A stretch of DNA of 64,000 bases from Dipteronia dyeriana (Eukaryota > Streptophyta > Magnoliopsida > Sapindales > Sapindaceae). Made by a program: the position numbers and the translations under genes. The notes below the pieces were generated by a model. The model was not told the DNA's origin. It saw nothing but the letters and a program-made list of their open reading frames with translations, and made no database searches. Shown here piece after piece: positions 24,555 to 38,866 of the stretch; within the stretch, counting starts at the first letter, position 1, and every line of letters starts with the position of its first letter. Where the stretch lies: the NCBI GenBank assembly GCA_032871835.1, contig CM065297.1:1304501-1368500 (forward strand), in the 5' to 3' direction.

Positions 24555-25090
24555 AATGGAGAAAAGTAATGCTGCAGAAATATAGGCTCTTAAAAGAAAC
24601 AATACTTTGACTACCACTACATAACCCATAGCAAACAACCTATCGGATGCAAGTGGGTTTACAAGATCAAGAATTGTTCAGATGGAACCATTGAGAGATA
24701 TAAAACACGATCGGTGGCCAATGGATTTACACAGATGGAGGGAATTGATCATAATGAGAATTTGACTACAGTAGAAAAAATAATTACTGTTCGTTATTTC
24801 TTTGTCGTATCAGGCTATCAGCTGTCAAAGGTTGGTCTTTGCACAAACACAATGTTAACGATAATCCATTTACCCTTCATATTGCATCTATTCCTACTTT
24901 TATTGAACACACCGAGCATATTAGATCAGATTGTCATTTCGTTCTTAAAAAGATTCAACTTGAATGAATCAAAACAGCACATATATCATCAGTAGAGCAA
25001 GTTGTAGACATTTTCACCAAGCCTCTAGCTAGTGAGCGGTTTGGTCATCTTCTTGTCAAGTTGGACAACTTGAGGGGAATATCATGAAGA
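24555..25090 (+). pseudogene. Ty1/copia retrotransposon relic (reverse transcriptase start fused to RNase H end)
   Basis: Two parts of a copia polyprotein. At about 24640-24790 is the start of reverse transcriptase (KWVYKIKNCSDGTIERYKTR, then GFTQMEGID), in a different frame from the preceding ALKRNNTLTT. At about 24865-25087 is the end of RNase H (NPFTLHIA, HIRSDCHFVLKKIQLE, then VEQVVDIFTKPLASERFGHL). The catalytic middle of reverse transcriptase is missing, and there are stops (one after KKIQLE). It is an internally deleted, dead fragment on the + strand. Confidence 0.85.
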
Positions 25091-26202
25091 ATTTAGAGTA
25101 ATATCTGATTATTTGGTCAATGATTTTAATTACAATAAATTAAAGGAGAGATTTGTGGAGACTGATCTTGAGTGGCTCATTTTCTGAGTTACAAGACATT
25201 TATATAAACATACCAAGGGGGAATTATTTTCTTTCCCATTCTTGTAATCTTGTCATTGCCTTTTTTGTTAGATTTATCTCTAACACAGAATGACATCCTT
25301 TAAAGGATGATTTTATAAATCAGAAATTCTAGTAAGGGAAATATAACGTAATTCTAGACTTGTGATTATTGTGCTTACTAAAGTAAGTTGGAAATCAAAT
25401 TATGAGTCCTACACACAAATCAAAAGTTAAGTATCGTAGAAGTGGAAAGAGAATCTGACTCCCCTCCATATAAGAATCAAGTTCCTTTTATAATTCTCTT
25501 TCCCAAACAATATGATTCCTTTTCATTGTATTATCGATTAATAAACACATTAATAATATTATGTTTATAACGGTTGATCTCGTAAACGTACCAATAATTT
25601 TATATTTGTAACGATTAATCTCATAATCTTCTCGGATTTAAGCATATACCAACTCAATCGATGTCAATTTTTTATTTAATAACCCCATATTCTTTAAAAT
25701 TCCGACTTTTAAAAGAAAATTTTATATGATTCTAATCATTCTATGATTAAAAGTTGACTTTTGGCCCTGCGATGCGGGCGCGACAAGTGAAAGCCATGTG
25801 AGGACCGATCTCGACGGTTGAAGTGGCCGATGGATAAATTATTTTAATTTATTTTTAATTTAAAATGTCCCAAAGTCCCAACTATAGGAGCAGCATGTAA
25901 TATTATTGTAACGCTTTTTAAAAAAAATAATTAAAATAATAAAAAAAAAATGAACGGATAGGGATAAGAATGGTTATTAGAAAAAAAGAACAGAAAAAAG
26001 AACATGCATATAAAATGAGTGGAAAAGGTAAACGTTTTTCTTCTCTCTACTCGACTTTTGTGTTGGAAGAACAGTAAGGGGTTGTAGTCGAGAGAGGGAG
26101 GTGGAGGCGGCCGCCGCCCTGCCGTAGATCTGCTCTGTGCTTCATCGCCGTTTCCATTTCTCCGCCGCTATTTCCTCCGGATCGCGTTCTACATCACTCA
26201 AG
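25091..26202. other. copia-side flank, then promoter and leader of the UBC gene
   Basis: The first 300 bp after the copia relic may be decayed LTR. From about 26050 a pyrimidine-rich and then GC-rich leader (GCGGCCGCCGCC motif near 26108) leads into the ubiquitin-conjugating enzyme gene. No coding region. Confidence 0.45.
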
Positions 26203-26350
26203 GTCAAACTTCGTCATCATCATCATTATTATTATTTGTATATTAAGAAATAATTTATAGTTGTAACCAGTAGAATTATAATTAGTTATTTCGTCACTTT
26301 GGATCCCATAATTTTAAGTGATTGCGCGTGTTTAAGTTACAGATTTGCAG
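26203..26350 (+). other. probable 5'-UTR intron of the UBC gene
   Basis: Donor AAG|GTCAAA at 26203 and acceptor TTTGCAG ending at 26350, 20 bp before the ATG. Leader introns are usual in plant UBC8/10-type genes. Inferred from sequence only. Confidence 0.55.
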
Positions 26351-26370
26351 GTCCTAGGGTTTAAAGCGTC

Positions 26371-28389
<2,019 letters not shown>

Positions 28390-30659
28390 ATATTATTAGG
28401 ATACTGCAGATACCGAAACAATATATCTATCGTGGTGGAATGTGTTTTGGTTTAGTCCTTTTTTTTTTGTGTGTGGGTGTAGTTGGGCAAGATGTTGTGT
28501 GTTATGTACCACTCTTTCTTCGTTGAAGTTCCGCTTTTGTGCAATGTAGTAATAGTCCTAAAATACTCTTTTTAACGCCCAATAACCATGAAAATGTCTC
28601 ATTTTGGCCCTGAAGACCCCATTCGAATAATTAGAGCCTGGTTCTATTTAGGTAGGTAGGTCTATGTTTTAGTTGGTATGGCCTCTTGTTGGCTTGATAG
28701 AAATCGGAAACTTTATATCACATCAAATTGTTTTAGTATGCAATTCTTTTTTTTTTACTAACAAACAGACAACAGAAATTTAATATGCTGTTACGAATTC
28801 AAGAAATTTGAAGATTCAATAATAGAGCTAAAACCAAAACAGAGCTTTAAAGTTAGATAAAAGTTAAAGTGAAATTTCGTTTCATGTCAAGTCACTTGGG
28901 GGTCCCTGTTTGCCTTATCTGAGGATACCCTTTATTATCTAGCCATCTAGGTAGGTTCAGGAGGCAGGAGATCTTTAGAGCAACTTAAACCCATAAATCA
29001 ATTTATAGTAAAAGAGTATTACATCAATTTATTGTAAAAAGAGTATATTTTTTACTTTAAATTTTTTTCAACTCCAATGTATCCGTATCAAATTATATAT
29101 CAAAGTAGTATCTTGATGTGATAGGTTGTAGAAAAAATATCAAATTATATATCAAAGTAGTATCTTGATGTGATAAGGTGTAGAAAAAATATTGGTGTGC
29201 ACATCAAATTTAATGAGCACTGTAGCTCCACCTATTTTGTTTAGATGGTACGTTTGTTAGAGATGATTTTTTTTTAATGTTTTTGATGTGGATGTTATAT
29301 TGGTTGGAGTTACAATTGATTTTGGATGCTTGTCATGTGAAAAGGAAAATTCATTAATAATCAGACGGCCAATTGTTTGTGTTTGGTTTGTCTCAGTCAA
29401 TTCCTTTCCAGGCTGGCTTTCTCATCCTAAACGTGACTTCATTCGAGTCAAAAAATTGAATCTTAATGCAAATATGAGATTTAGGAGTCAAATTTTATGA
29501 GTATGTATGTAATCACAATTCACAAAAATTCTTAGATTGGGCCATTGGGTAGTCTTAAAAAAAGTTGTAATGATTGTAATAAGTTGTCATGTGTGAAAGA
29601 GGTGGTGTTCATATACTAGTTCTATTATTTTATATGACTACTTTGAATTTCTATATTGGAAAATTTTTCTAAGTAAGACCAAAGGACCCCACGGCAACAT
29701 CACATATTCTTCACATTCTATAGCGTGTCTCACACTCTCACATCAACAAAAAGCAGCCTAGAACATCATAATAATTTCATAATATTAAAAAGGTAATAAG
29801 TAATAACTATCTTAATGGAACGGTTCTGGAAAACTATCTATATATAGATTTCATAATATTAAAAGGGTAAACACAGATTTCATAATATAAAATTATAAAA
29901 ATGTTACGTAGTTAATTTTGTAATGTAACGAGATTTTAGAAAACGGTCCGGTCACAATCAAAGAAGCACCATTCATTTCAAGGAGTAGATGCAAATATGT
30001 GATATATTAAAAAAAAATGATATTAATATTGAATTTCTAATGAAATTTTTACTGTTCATGAATATTTAGTATTTTACTATTTTACCCATAAGTCTTTTTT
30101 GGGAAGTGATATGTACAGAACCTAACTCAAAATCCTAAGGGTATTTACGTAAATACGTATCCAAGTTCAAGTTCAGACAAGAAAGTAAGAGACCGAGTGG
30201 TCTAACTATAAGCTGTTAAACGAAAACAAAACAAAACAACTTTTCCAAAATAAATAAATAATAATAATAATAATAAAAGGAAAAACAAAACACATGCGAG
30301 GTTTCTACGTAATTACAGAACAACAACTACAAACAAACAAAATAAAATTCACGCCAAAAATGATTTCCTCGTTGTCTGGTGATTGGTGACTCAGATTATT
30401 CTTTTAATCGTCTTTTTTATTCATTTATTTGCTAATTAAAATTCTCTCTCTCTTTTCGAAGTTGATAATACATTAATACGTTTATGTTAATCGTATACAG
30501 ATATTATTTTTTCATTTTTTTTTGTGTTACCTCTATCTTCTCAATCCTCCACCGTTAGGGTTTTCGCTCTCTTTGCTGTTTTAAATTCTCGATTTCTTTT
30601 TTCCATTTGTTGAATTGATTTGCTCCGTTAACAGAGAATACTCGTTCGATTTTTTGAAG
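28390..30659. other. intergenic: UBC 3' region, repeats, promoter and leader of thioredoxin gene
   Basis: 3' UTR of the E2 gene to about 28.6 kb, then AT-rich DNA with one short tandem repeat (29086-29189). The stretch at 30400-30659 is pyrimidine-rich and probably holds the transcription start and leader of the thioredoxin gene. No coding region seen. Confidence 0.5.
29086..29189. repeat. 52-bp tandem duplication
   Basis: Two copies of a 52-bp unit beginning TATCAAATTATATATCAAAG, nearly identical, starting at 29086 and 29138. Confidence 0.85.
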
Positions 30660-31438
30660 GTGATTACTTTTTTTTTTTGTTGTTGTTTATTTTGGTTTAA
30701 TGTTGTTAATCAGTAGAGAAGAAAAAAGCTGAGATTTTGATGCTTAAATGTTTCTTGTGTTGTTTCTCAATTTGCCAGCTTGTGCTCTGTTGTTAATTTA
30801 TTGATGCCTAATTTTGACAGTAATTAATTATTCCAACTTTTAATTGCTGGAAATGATAACTTTGAAGTTTTGAAAGAGTAGTGGGAGGATTTTACTGCTC
30901 TATTATGGTAGTTTTTTTTTTCTTTTTTCCAAATGAAACAAGCAGGTTCGTAATTAATTGATTATAGTTTAGGGATTAATCTACAGTTTTGATTATTTGC
31001 TCGAATTGATGGTTTTATACTTTTTGGCAATTCTTTAATTGAATTACTGAAATGAGACCTTTGAAGTTTTGAAAGAGTAGTGGGAGGATTTTAATGTTCT
31101 ATAATGGGTAGGGTTTTTTTTTTTTTATATATATAATTTCTAATGAAACAAGCGGCTCCATAATTAATTGTTTATAGATTAGAGTTTAATCTGCAGTTTT
31201 GATTATTTGCTCAAATTGACGGTTTTATACTTTTAGCAATTTTAACTTTAATTGCTGAAATGAGACCTTTGAAGTTTTGAAAGAGTAGTGGAAGGATTTT
31301 ACTGTTCTATTATGGGTAGTTTTTGTTTTTTTATCAAATGAAACAAGCAGGTTCAAAATTCATTGTTTATAGTGGTTTAATCTGCGATTTCGATTACTTC
31401 TCGATTATCTGTTCAAAGTGATGATTTTCTACTCTCAG
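30660..31438 (+). other. probable 5'-UTR intron of the thioredoxin gene
   Basis: Donor GAAG|GTGATT at 30660 and acceptor CTACTCTCAG ending at 31438, 58 bp before the ATG. The 779-bp intron contains three imperfect tandem copies of a ~200-bp unit. Inferred from splice-site sequence. Confidence 0.55.
30842..31415. repeat. three imperfect tandem copies of a ~200-bp unit in a leader intron
   Basis: The landmark GAAGTTTTGAAAGAGTAGTG occurs at 30864, 31063 and 31271 (spacing 199 and 208 bp). Each is followed by GGA/GAAGGATTTTA, CTATTATGG-like sequence, a T run, ATGAAACAAGC and AATTGATGGTTTTATACT-like sequence. The third copy is shorter and ends near 31415. Confidence 0.85.
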
Positions 31439-31496
31439 GGTATTGGTGAGTTGCTGCCGCTAGCCTTTAGGGATTTGGGCTTTCTCAGCATCACTA

Positions 31497-33121
31497 ATGG
31501 GGCTTTGTTTGACAAAGGTAAGTACATTTTGCCTGGTGTATGTAGAACTCTTCTTAAAAGGGAAAACATAATTTTCTATTTCTGCATACATGAAGGTTAC
31601 AATTTTGTTCTGGAGTAGTCTTACAGAGTGGATTTTAAATCTAGGTACATTGTGAACCATCCTGATATAGTCTATAAGCATAATCTTCTGTTGGTTTATG
31701 TATATTATCTTCAAACTTGATGTTGTATTTATAGCTTGCTGGTTTTTCATTCTTATGCTGTTAATGTCCTGATTCTTGTAGAATCAAGGTGACGATGATG
31801 ATTCTGATCAGCATGTTGAGTTCGCTGCTGGGAATGTTGGTCTTGTCACAACCAAAGAGGGTTGGGAGCAAAAGCTGTCAGAAGCTAGTAGGGATGGCAA
31901 GACTGTAAGTTTGTTTATCTCCTTTTGTTCAGGCAAGGGAATGAGACGTAATAAATGGCATCTAGGTGCTTGATTATCGTCTTTTTAATAGTTGGATTGT
32001 ATGTGTTTTGACAGAGTTAATATATATTTTTGGTTATTTATTCAATATTGAGGGCGTGCCCACAAATCTAGCGTTTATATGGCTCAGGATTTAAGCATAT
32101 AGGCTTCATTAACAGTGTAATGCTGGAGCATTCAGTAATTTTGAGAAACCAAAAGAATTATAAAGACAAGGTCCTAAGTAAATTTGTTGGCCTCATATTC
32201 GTAGAATTACAGATTTCATTCTTTACATTTGCATCAAAGACTAGTTAGCATTGATGATTGGAATTCTCCTGTAAATATTATCTAAAATAGAATTTTGACC
32301 AAATAATGGCTCTTTTTTTTTTTTTTTTTGTCTAATAAGCAGTGTTATAGAGTCATAAGAAAACTTGTGCTCCTGCTCCCTACTGCTTTTTCAAACTCTC
32401 ATCCGCAAGACCTTTTTCTTTCTTCTCTTGCTGACACAGAAAACTGGCTGGCTGCTACTGCCATAAAATATATGGGTTTTACTTAAAGATTGGTATAAAA
32501 TGTATGATTTGATTTATATGATGAGTTTTCTTTATAAAGTTCCTTTACTATACCTGATTAAACAGGTGATTGCAAACTTCAGTGCAACATGGTGTGGTCC
32601 TTGTCGAATGATTGCACCATTCTACTGTGAGCTATCTGAGAAACATCCTTCTTTGATGTTTTTGGTGGTCGATGTTGATGAACTAACTGTAAGTAACAGA
32701 AATTTCTTCACACTATATTTGATGAGAACAATGTGATGCATTATAATGTTTTATCTTGGTGTATCTGCCTTCACTCTTCGTCGTATTTACCATAAAAAGG
32801 TTCTATCTGTCCTAGGAGTACACTGCAATAACCAATGTTCCAAGAAAATGCAAAAGGGAGAAAATCAATAAGCAATTAAAGTGTGATATAAATTAAGCAA
32901 TTGAATGGTCAAGCTGATCAAGCAAAACATTTAGCAGATTGATGATGTTTATGTGTGGGTTATGTGCGATGCAGGAGTTCAGTTCATCATGGGATATTAA
33001 AGCGACTCCGACTTTTTTCTTCCTTAGAGATGGGCAGCAAGTTGACAAACTTGTAGGAGCAAACAAGCCGGAGCTACAAAAGAAGATAACTGCTGTTTTA
33101 GATTCAGCATCCCCCTCATAA
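31497..33121 (+). CDS. h-type thioredoxin, TRX h9-like, with N-terminal acylation motif
   Basis: Four exons: 31497-31517, 31782-31904, 32566-32688 and 32975-33121, encoding 137 aa. The first exon codes only MGLCLTK. Gly2 and Cys4 fit the N-myristoylation and palmitoylation sites described for Arabidopsis TRX h9, which place the protein at membranes. The redox centre is WCGPC (57-61) after NFSATW. Other landmarks are FLVVDVDEL, the [14 protein letters not shown] segment with cis-Pro101, and the conserved [12 protein letters not shown]-terminus. It reduces disulfides in target proteins. The 21-nt first coding exon was placed by its ATG, the GTAAGT donor and the match to the h9 N-terminus. The frame is intact. 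The symbol is left empty because only the subgroup is certain. Confidence 0.92.
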
Positions 33122-33572
33122 GGGTTTTCCTATTTCAGTGAATATTTTTCTGTATTCTGGTGTTAGTAGTTAGGTTGTTTGATTGTGAGATTTTCTTTTG
33201 CTGTATATTAGTGCACTGTGATGAAGAGATGAATCCTGTGATAATTCTGTGTTACCCTATTTGCCTATTTTGCATGTGGAAAATAAAACTCTTAAGTCGA
33301 GTAATTGGTTTGCTTTTCAATTTAGGAAACCTCGAATAGATTTATTATTATTGAATAGTCAATCATATTCCATTTAGGAATTTAGTTGTCCTTTTATTCT
33401 TTTGTCTCTTAATCTTTTTCCACTTGAGAGTGGAGTTCCTTTTAAGTACATTGATTTTCTTGGTTGCTAATTGCTATATATACACACACCACCACATTGC
33501 CCACATGTATTATCCTTAGTGTTTTTTTTGTCATTATTATTTTAAAGTCGATTTTCCAACTAAATATTTGGA
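33122..33572 (+). other. 3' region of the thioredoxin gene
   Basis: Non-coding; it contains the probable 3' UTR and AT-rich DNA up to the F-box relic. Confidence 0.5.
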
Positions 33573-34160
33573 GGATGCCCAATTGGGGTGACCTTAATCA
33601 TGACCTTTTGATGGCAATTACTCAGGATTTTGTTGCGTTTCATGGGGTTTGTATTTTATGGCGATCTACGGTAACTAAAGAAAATTTCATATTCAAGTCT
33701 CGTCAGATTCCATTGCTCATGCTTCCACCAAAAAAATTACACCAATCTTCATGATTCTAATTGTCATGATTTCTTTAGCTTCCCAAATGGGTCTTTATTT
33801 ACCTAAAGGCTAAAGGCAATGGTGAGATGTGCTATTCTACAAAGGGTTGCCTTATAACAATCGTTCAAGATTGGAGCAACAATTTATTGCATCCTTTTTA
33901 AACGCCTTCAAATTAAATTTCCACATAACAAAATTCAAGAAATGGTGTTGTCTTACTACTCCTAAGACATACGTGATAGTGTGTTACGTCTCATCTACAT
34001 CCAAATGTTCTTTATCGTCAAGTCCTTTGTTATCATCGGGTTATATACTCATGGTTATTCATAGACACATTAGAAAATTGTCATATTATTGATTGGAAGA
34101 TAAAGTTTGGACAACCATAGTCCATAGGCACCTGGAATAACATGTAATTCGAAATAAAGG
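33573..34160 (+). pseudogene. F-box/DUF295 (KIB-like) protein relic
   Basis: Begins with an F-box-like segment (NWGDLNHDLLMAI, DFVAFHGVCILWRS). This is followed by QIPLLMLPPKK, then in shifted frames a LYLPK-like strand and a G-RLE segment. A DUF295 kelch-like part follows (VLSSSPLLSSGYILMVIHRH-type run, IRKLSYY, DKVWTT). Plant F-box/DUF295 proteins are substrate receptors of SCF ubiquitin ligases. At least two frameshifts and stops break it, and parts of the propeller are missing. The family is inferred from motif order only. Confidence 0.65.
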
Positions 34161-34364
34161 GAGGTTTTATACCATAAATTCCAATTGTCAAATAATGGCT
34201 TGTGTAGTTAGAGGTAAGTCAGGTAACAATCCAACCCACCGCACAAAAAGTGGCCCATATGCCATTCCAACTTCTCTGAGATTGGGCCGCCTAGGCGCTT
34301 GTTGGGGACCAAACGACTCGATTTGGCTAAAATAGGCCAAGCGAGGTGGAAATCCGCTTAACGG

Positions 34365-35095
34365 CACTTAGACTCAGTTTGGTATTGCTGTGCTGTGGGA
34401 ATAAGTGTTTTTGAAATTGCTGTGGGGGGAATTGCTTTTGGAATTGCTGTGGGAATAATCAACTGAGTGTTTGGTAAGCTGATTTTCAAAAATGCTGTGA
34501 GAACTAAAAGCAATTTAAATGTGTCTGGTAAACTGAAATAAAAAGTGTTGTGAGTGTGTAAAATTACTAAAAGGATATAGACATCTAAATGGTATTAATG
34601 TACTATACTTTATATTTTTCTTGTTTATTTGTGTTTACTGTTATATAATTATGGTACTTTATTGAATTAATTAGCCCCATTTTTATTCTACTTTATTTAA
34701 TTAATTAACCTTAATTATTTATTTTATTCTACTTTATTTTTTATTTTATTTTTATTCTACTTTATTGAATTAATTATCCCAATTTTTTTTATACAGTTAT
34801 GACAACATTTTTTTTTACAGAAATATAAGTCCCTTTTTTTTTGTTAAATCTCGTTAAAGGCAAGAACAAAATTGGAAAGTTAGTAAAATTTCATTTAATA
34901 TCACTGTAGCACGTTTTCTAAAAGCAGAAGCCAAAATCCAAAAGTATGTATTTGTAGCTTCTCAAAAACTCAGTTAGGAGAAGCTAAAAGTGACCAAAAA
35001 CACTTCCCCGCGATTTTACCAAACACACTGTCTTAGGTCCTGAATCACTTTTGGCCCCAAAAGCAGCTGGAGAAGCAATGTCAAACTAAGCCTTA
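34365..35095. mobile_element. MITE inserted near the left edge of the hAT element
   Basis: The left end (ACTCAGTTTGGTATTGCTGT) and the reverse complement of the right end (AGGCTTAGTTTGACATTGCT) are inverted repeats. A short TTAG direct repeat flanks the element. AT-rich interior, no ORF. It is probably a hAT or PIF-type MITE; the superfamily is uncertain. Confidence 0.6.
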
Positions 35096-36044
35096 GTCGG
35101 TTGACCAACTTTGACAGATTTTTTTTTTTTATATATATATATAAATTCAAAACCCCAAAAAACAACATCGTTTTGGGGTAAAAAAAATAACAATTCATTC
35201 AACTAAAATCAGAAAACAAAAGACACAAACCCAGAATTCACAAAAGTCAAAACAATGAAACACTCTCAACCAGGCAAACAACTTGTCGCCTTGATTTGTC
35301 TCGCCGCCGTCGCCTTCTCCCGCCACCATTGCCTTCTTCCGCGGCCGGCAGACACAACTATTTCTTCACCTTTGGTCATCTTCAATTCATGAGGTGAGTT
35401 TTAAGGTTGAAATTTTGAAATTTTTATTTTTAATAAAACTTAGGATTTTTAAATTTTAATGTATGAATGAATAATATGATATATCTCTTCCGGTCTTTCG
35501 TAGTTTTGTGACTTGGGTGTCCACGATTAATATTACACAAAGTACAAAAGAAAAAATAAAATGGGAATTTCATAACAGGAACAGGTCAGGCAACATAAAC
35601 TCCAATATTTTCTTTTCCCCTATCTTTTACAGGTGTTGTCCAAGCCTTTTTGTGTCTATGTTGCTCGTTTTGTTTATTTTTTGGCTGTTTTTTTTGGTCC
35701 GATTCAATGATATTTCTTGTTTGTAAGCTGCTAAAATCTTTCTAGAGAATGTTAGATTGTTAGATTGTAAGTTTGTTAAATACTTAGACTTAGACAATTC
35801 ACAGTAGATACATTATTATTTGACTCAGAGAATGTTAGATTGTTACTTGTTAGTTGTTAGATTGTAAGTTTGTTCGACTTAGACACATTATTATTTGTTA
35901 TTGTTAGACTAAGAAAGTAGACACGAAAGTAGTAAAGCTAGGTTACTTGTTTACTTTATTTTTATTGAGTTTATTGACTTTATTCTAAATTTAAAATTTG
36001 TAATTTGAATTGTGGATTGTGTCATTGTAGTTGTGTTTAGGATA

Positions 36045-38550
36045 TGACTTCTTCACATGCCAACACTACCGACACCAATCTTGCTTCTGGGGGGCTCTAA
36101 CGAATCAGTTTTGAAACAAAAATCGGATGATATTGGGGTGGAGTTTGGGTAGTTGATTGATCCCTCAAATTTTGATAGAGTCAAGTGCAAATTGAGTGGA
36201 AAGAAGTTTGGTGGGGGAGTATATCGTCTGAAACAACATATTACCCACATATCTGGAAATATGGCTAAGTGTCCGAGGTCAACAAAGGAAAATCAAGATA
36301 GATGTAAAAAAAGTCATCGAAGATGCAAGAAATAAGAAGAAAAATAAGCTTAAGGAAAAACAAGATATAAGAGCGGAAGTTGATACCATTGGGATGGAGG
36401 AAGAAGAAGAAATTGAAGGGTTAGGGTCAAGGAAAAAAAACCGACCTTTCTTTGCCTTATGGATAAATTTACATCGAAAATCAACCCTGAATCTTTGATG
36501 AGTGTCGGTAAGTCTCTTCACCAATAGAATATTAATGATGCTCTCTGTAAGCAGATAACATATTTAGTGCATCGATATGTGGCTAGGTAGGTGTATGAAG
36601 CTAGTATTTCTTTCAATACTATTCAGAACAATAGCTTTAGAGTAATGATGAAGACAATTGGTTGATTTGGACCGGGATATAAAGAGCCAAGTCGATACCA
36701 ATTGACTGGACCATTGTTGAAGGAAGAGGTTTGCAGTACCAAATAGGCTTTAAAAAACCAAGAAGAAGAGTAGAAATTGACTGGATGCTCGATTATGACT
36801 GATGCTTGGACCGACAAGAAAATGAGGAGCATTATGGACTTATATGTGAATTGTTACAAGGGTACCACATTCCTTTCTTCTAAGGAAAGCTCCGATGAGG
36901 CGCATACCGTGGAGCATTGAACAAGTTGGGCCACAGAATGTTGTTCAGGTAGTGACTGATAATGCATCCAACAATATGGTCGTAACAAAGATGTTGAAGG
37001 AGAATAGACCTAGCATATTTTGGTCATCATATGCACTATCAACCTTATGCTTGCAAGTATTGGCAAGTTATAAAGGTTCAAAAAAATCATTGGTAGTGCT
37101 AAAACTTTCACGATCTTTATTTATGCACATTACAAAACCTTATGGATGATGAGGTTCTTTAGAAAAAGGAAGGATATAACGAGGCTAGAAATGACTAAGT
37201 TTGCATCTGCTTTCCTAACATTGTAAAGTTTGGTGGAGAAAAGGATAATTTAAGGGCAATGTTTGCTAGCACAGAATGGGATAAGTGCAAATGGTCGAAA
37301 ACTGCTAAGGGGAAAACGACCTACTCTACTGTGATGAACATCACCTTTTGGAATGGGGTGACAACTTACTTGAAAGTATTTGCTCCTTTGATAAGGGTGC
37401 TTCGACTAATTGATGGGGATCGAAAGTCATCCATGACCATTTTATATGGGAAGCTCAAAAAAGTAAAAGAAGAGATAAAATTGGCGTTGAAAAGTAATGA
37501 AAAATCTTATTGGCTAATCATTGACATTATTGATAGTAAAGTCAAAGATCGGCTCGATACTCCAATACATTTGATGGCCTATCTCTTAAACCCCTTCTAT
37601 CTGTATAAAGATCTAAGCATTTGAACCGAGGGTGATATCATGGATGCGGTATGTAGTTGTTTGGAGATGTTCTATTCCATTGACATTGAGAAGCAAACAG
37701 TCATCATGATACTGATTTGAGGGCGTATACCACCAAAAAGGGTAGTTTTGGAAAAGCACAGGCGACAAAAACATGTGAGGTTAACAATGAGAAATATAAT
37801 CCAGGTTATAACAAGTATTCACTTTAAATTTATATTACTAATTACTATATTAGATTATTGGATTATATTATTCACTTCAAATTTTAAATATTTATCTTTT
37901 GTTATGCAATTCAACGGTGGTCATTGTTTGGACATCAAGTACCTGACTTGCAGTGGGTGGCAAAAAGAATCCTCGCATTAACCACTAGTTCCTCTAGGTG
38001 TGAAAGGAATTGGAGCACTTTTGAAGGGGTAAGTTATTTAGTTATTTACTAAGTAGTCTAAGTTATTAAGTTATTATTTACTAGTTATTAGCAAATTACT
38101 TTAAAATTGTGTTTGATTAATTTCACTTTTATGTTTTATGCAGATACATACGAAGAAAATGAATAGACTAGATATGGATCGATTGAACAATCTAGTATAC
38201 GTCCAATTCAATGTGAAATTGATTAATAAGCAGAAAAGGTTAAAAGATAAGAAGTTGAACATAGATGTACTATTAGCAAGTGATGACGATGATAGTAATG
38301 CACAATGATGGATAGTTGATGATGGTGATGAAGGAGTTGAGCCCGATTCGATGCTTAGTTCGTAAATGGTTGATGAAGCAACCAGGGCGGATGGAATGAC
38401 ACAACCTTAAAGAAGTGCTAGAGTTCAAAAACCTGAAAGAACTCTTAAAGAAGAATTTGAATCCGAAGATGAACAGGTGGAGGAAGATGATTTTGAGTTT
38501 GAGTCCGATGAAGAACAAGTGTTGGAAACATATGGAGAAGATAGTTAGAG
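36045..38550 (+). pseudogene. hAT-family transposase, degenerate
   Basis: Parts are in family order. First comes a BED zinc-finger region (DPSNFDRVKCKLSGKKFGGG, then LKQHITHISGNMAKCP, 36150-36290). Then come the MTDAWTD segment and DNASNN motif of the RNase H-like core (near 36.8-36.97 kb), LKENRPSIFWSSYA (about 37.0 kb), and the helical stretch W-VTTYLKVFAPLIRVLRLIDG (37.3-37.4 kb). A C-terminal dimerisation-like part follows (VPDLQWVAKRILALTTSSSR, then CERNWSTFE, near 37.95 kb) and an acidic tail. The Cys of the usual FWSSCAAH motif and the Trp/Cys order are altered, and there are many stops and frameshifts. It is not functional. Confidence 0.8.
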
Positions 38551-38692
38551 CTAGACATTTATTTTTGTATTTGACTCATGACCTTATTTTTGTTTACTCT
38601 TCTATTTTGCTTGTTGCTATTGACTTGTTAGAAATTTGGATAATTTGTTTAATTGTTTATTTTGGTTGTAACTTGGAATTTGATTTTGTTTA

Positions 38693-38866
38693 TTGGATTT
38701 TGTTTAGTTTTTTACTTTGTTTGGAACTTAGAAATTGATTTACTTTGGTTGGAATTTGATTTAGTTTGTTGGATTTTGTTTAGTTGTTTACTTTGGTTGG
38801 AACTTAGAAATTGATTTAGTTTGGTTGGAATTTGATTTAGTTTGTTAGATTTTGTTTAGTTGTTTA
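38693..38866. repeat. 76-bp tandem repeat, 2.3 copies
   Basis: Units starting TTGGATTTTGTTTAG at 38693 and 38769, and a partial third starting TTAGATTTTG at 38845, with a few substitutions. Located downstream of the hAT transposase relic. Confidence 0.85.

Noticed and set aside
28960..29230. Possible MITE around the 52-bp tandem repeat
   Set aside because: GAGCAACTTAAACCC resembles some MITE starts, but I could not find a matching inverted end.
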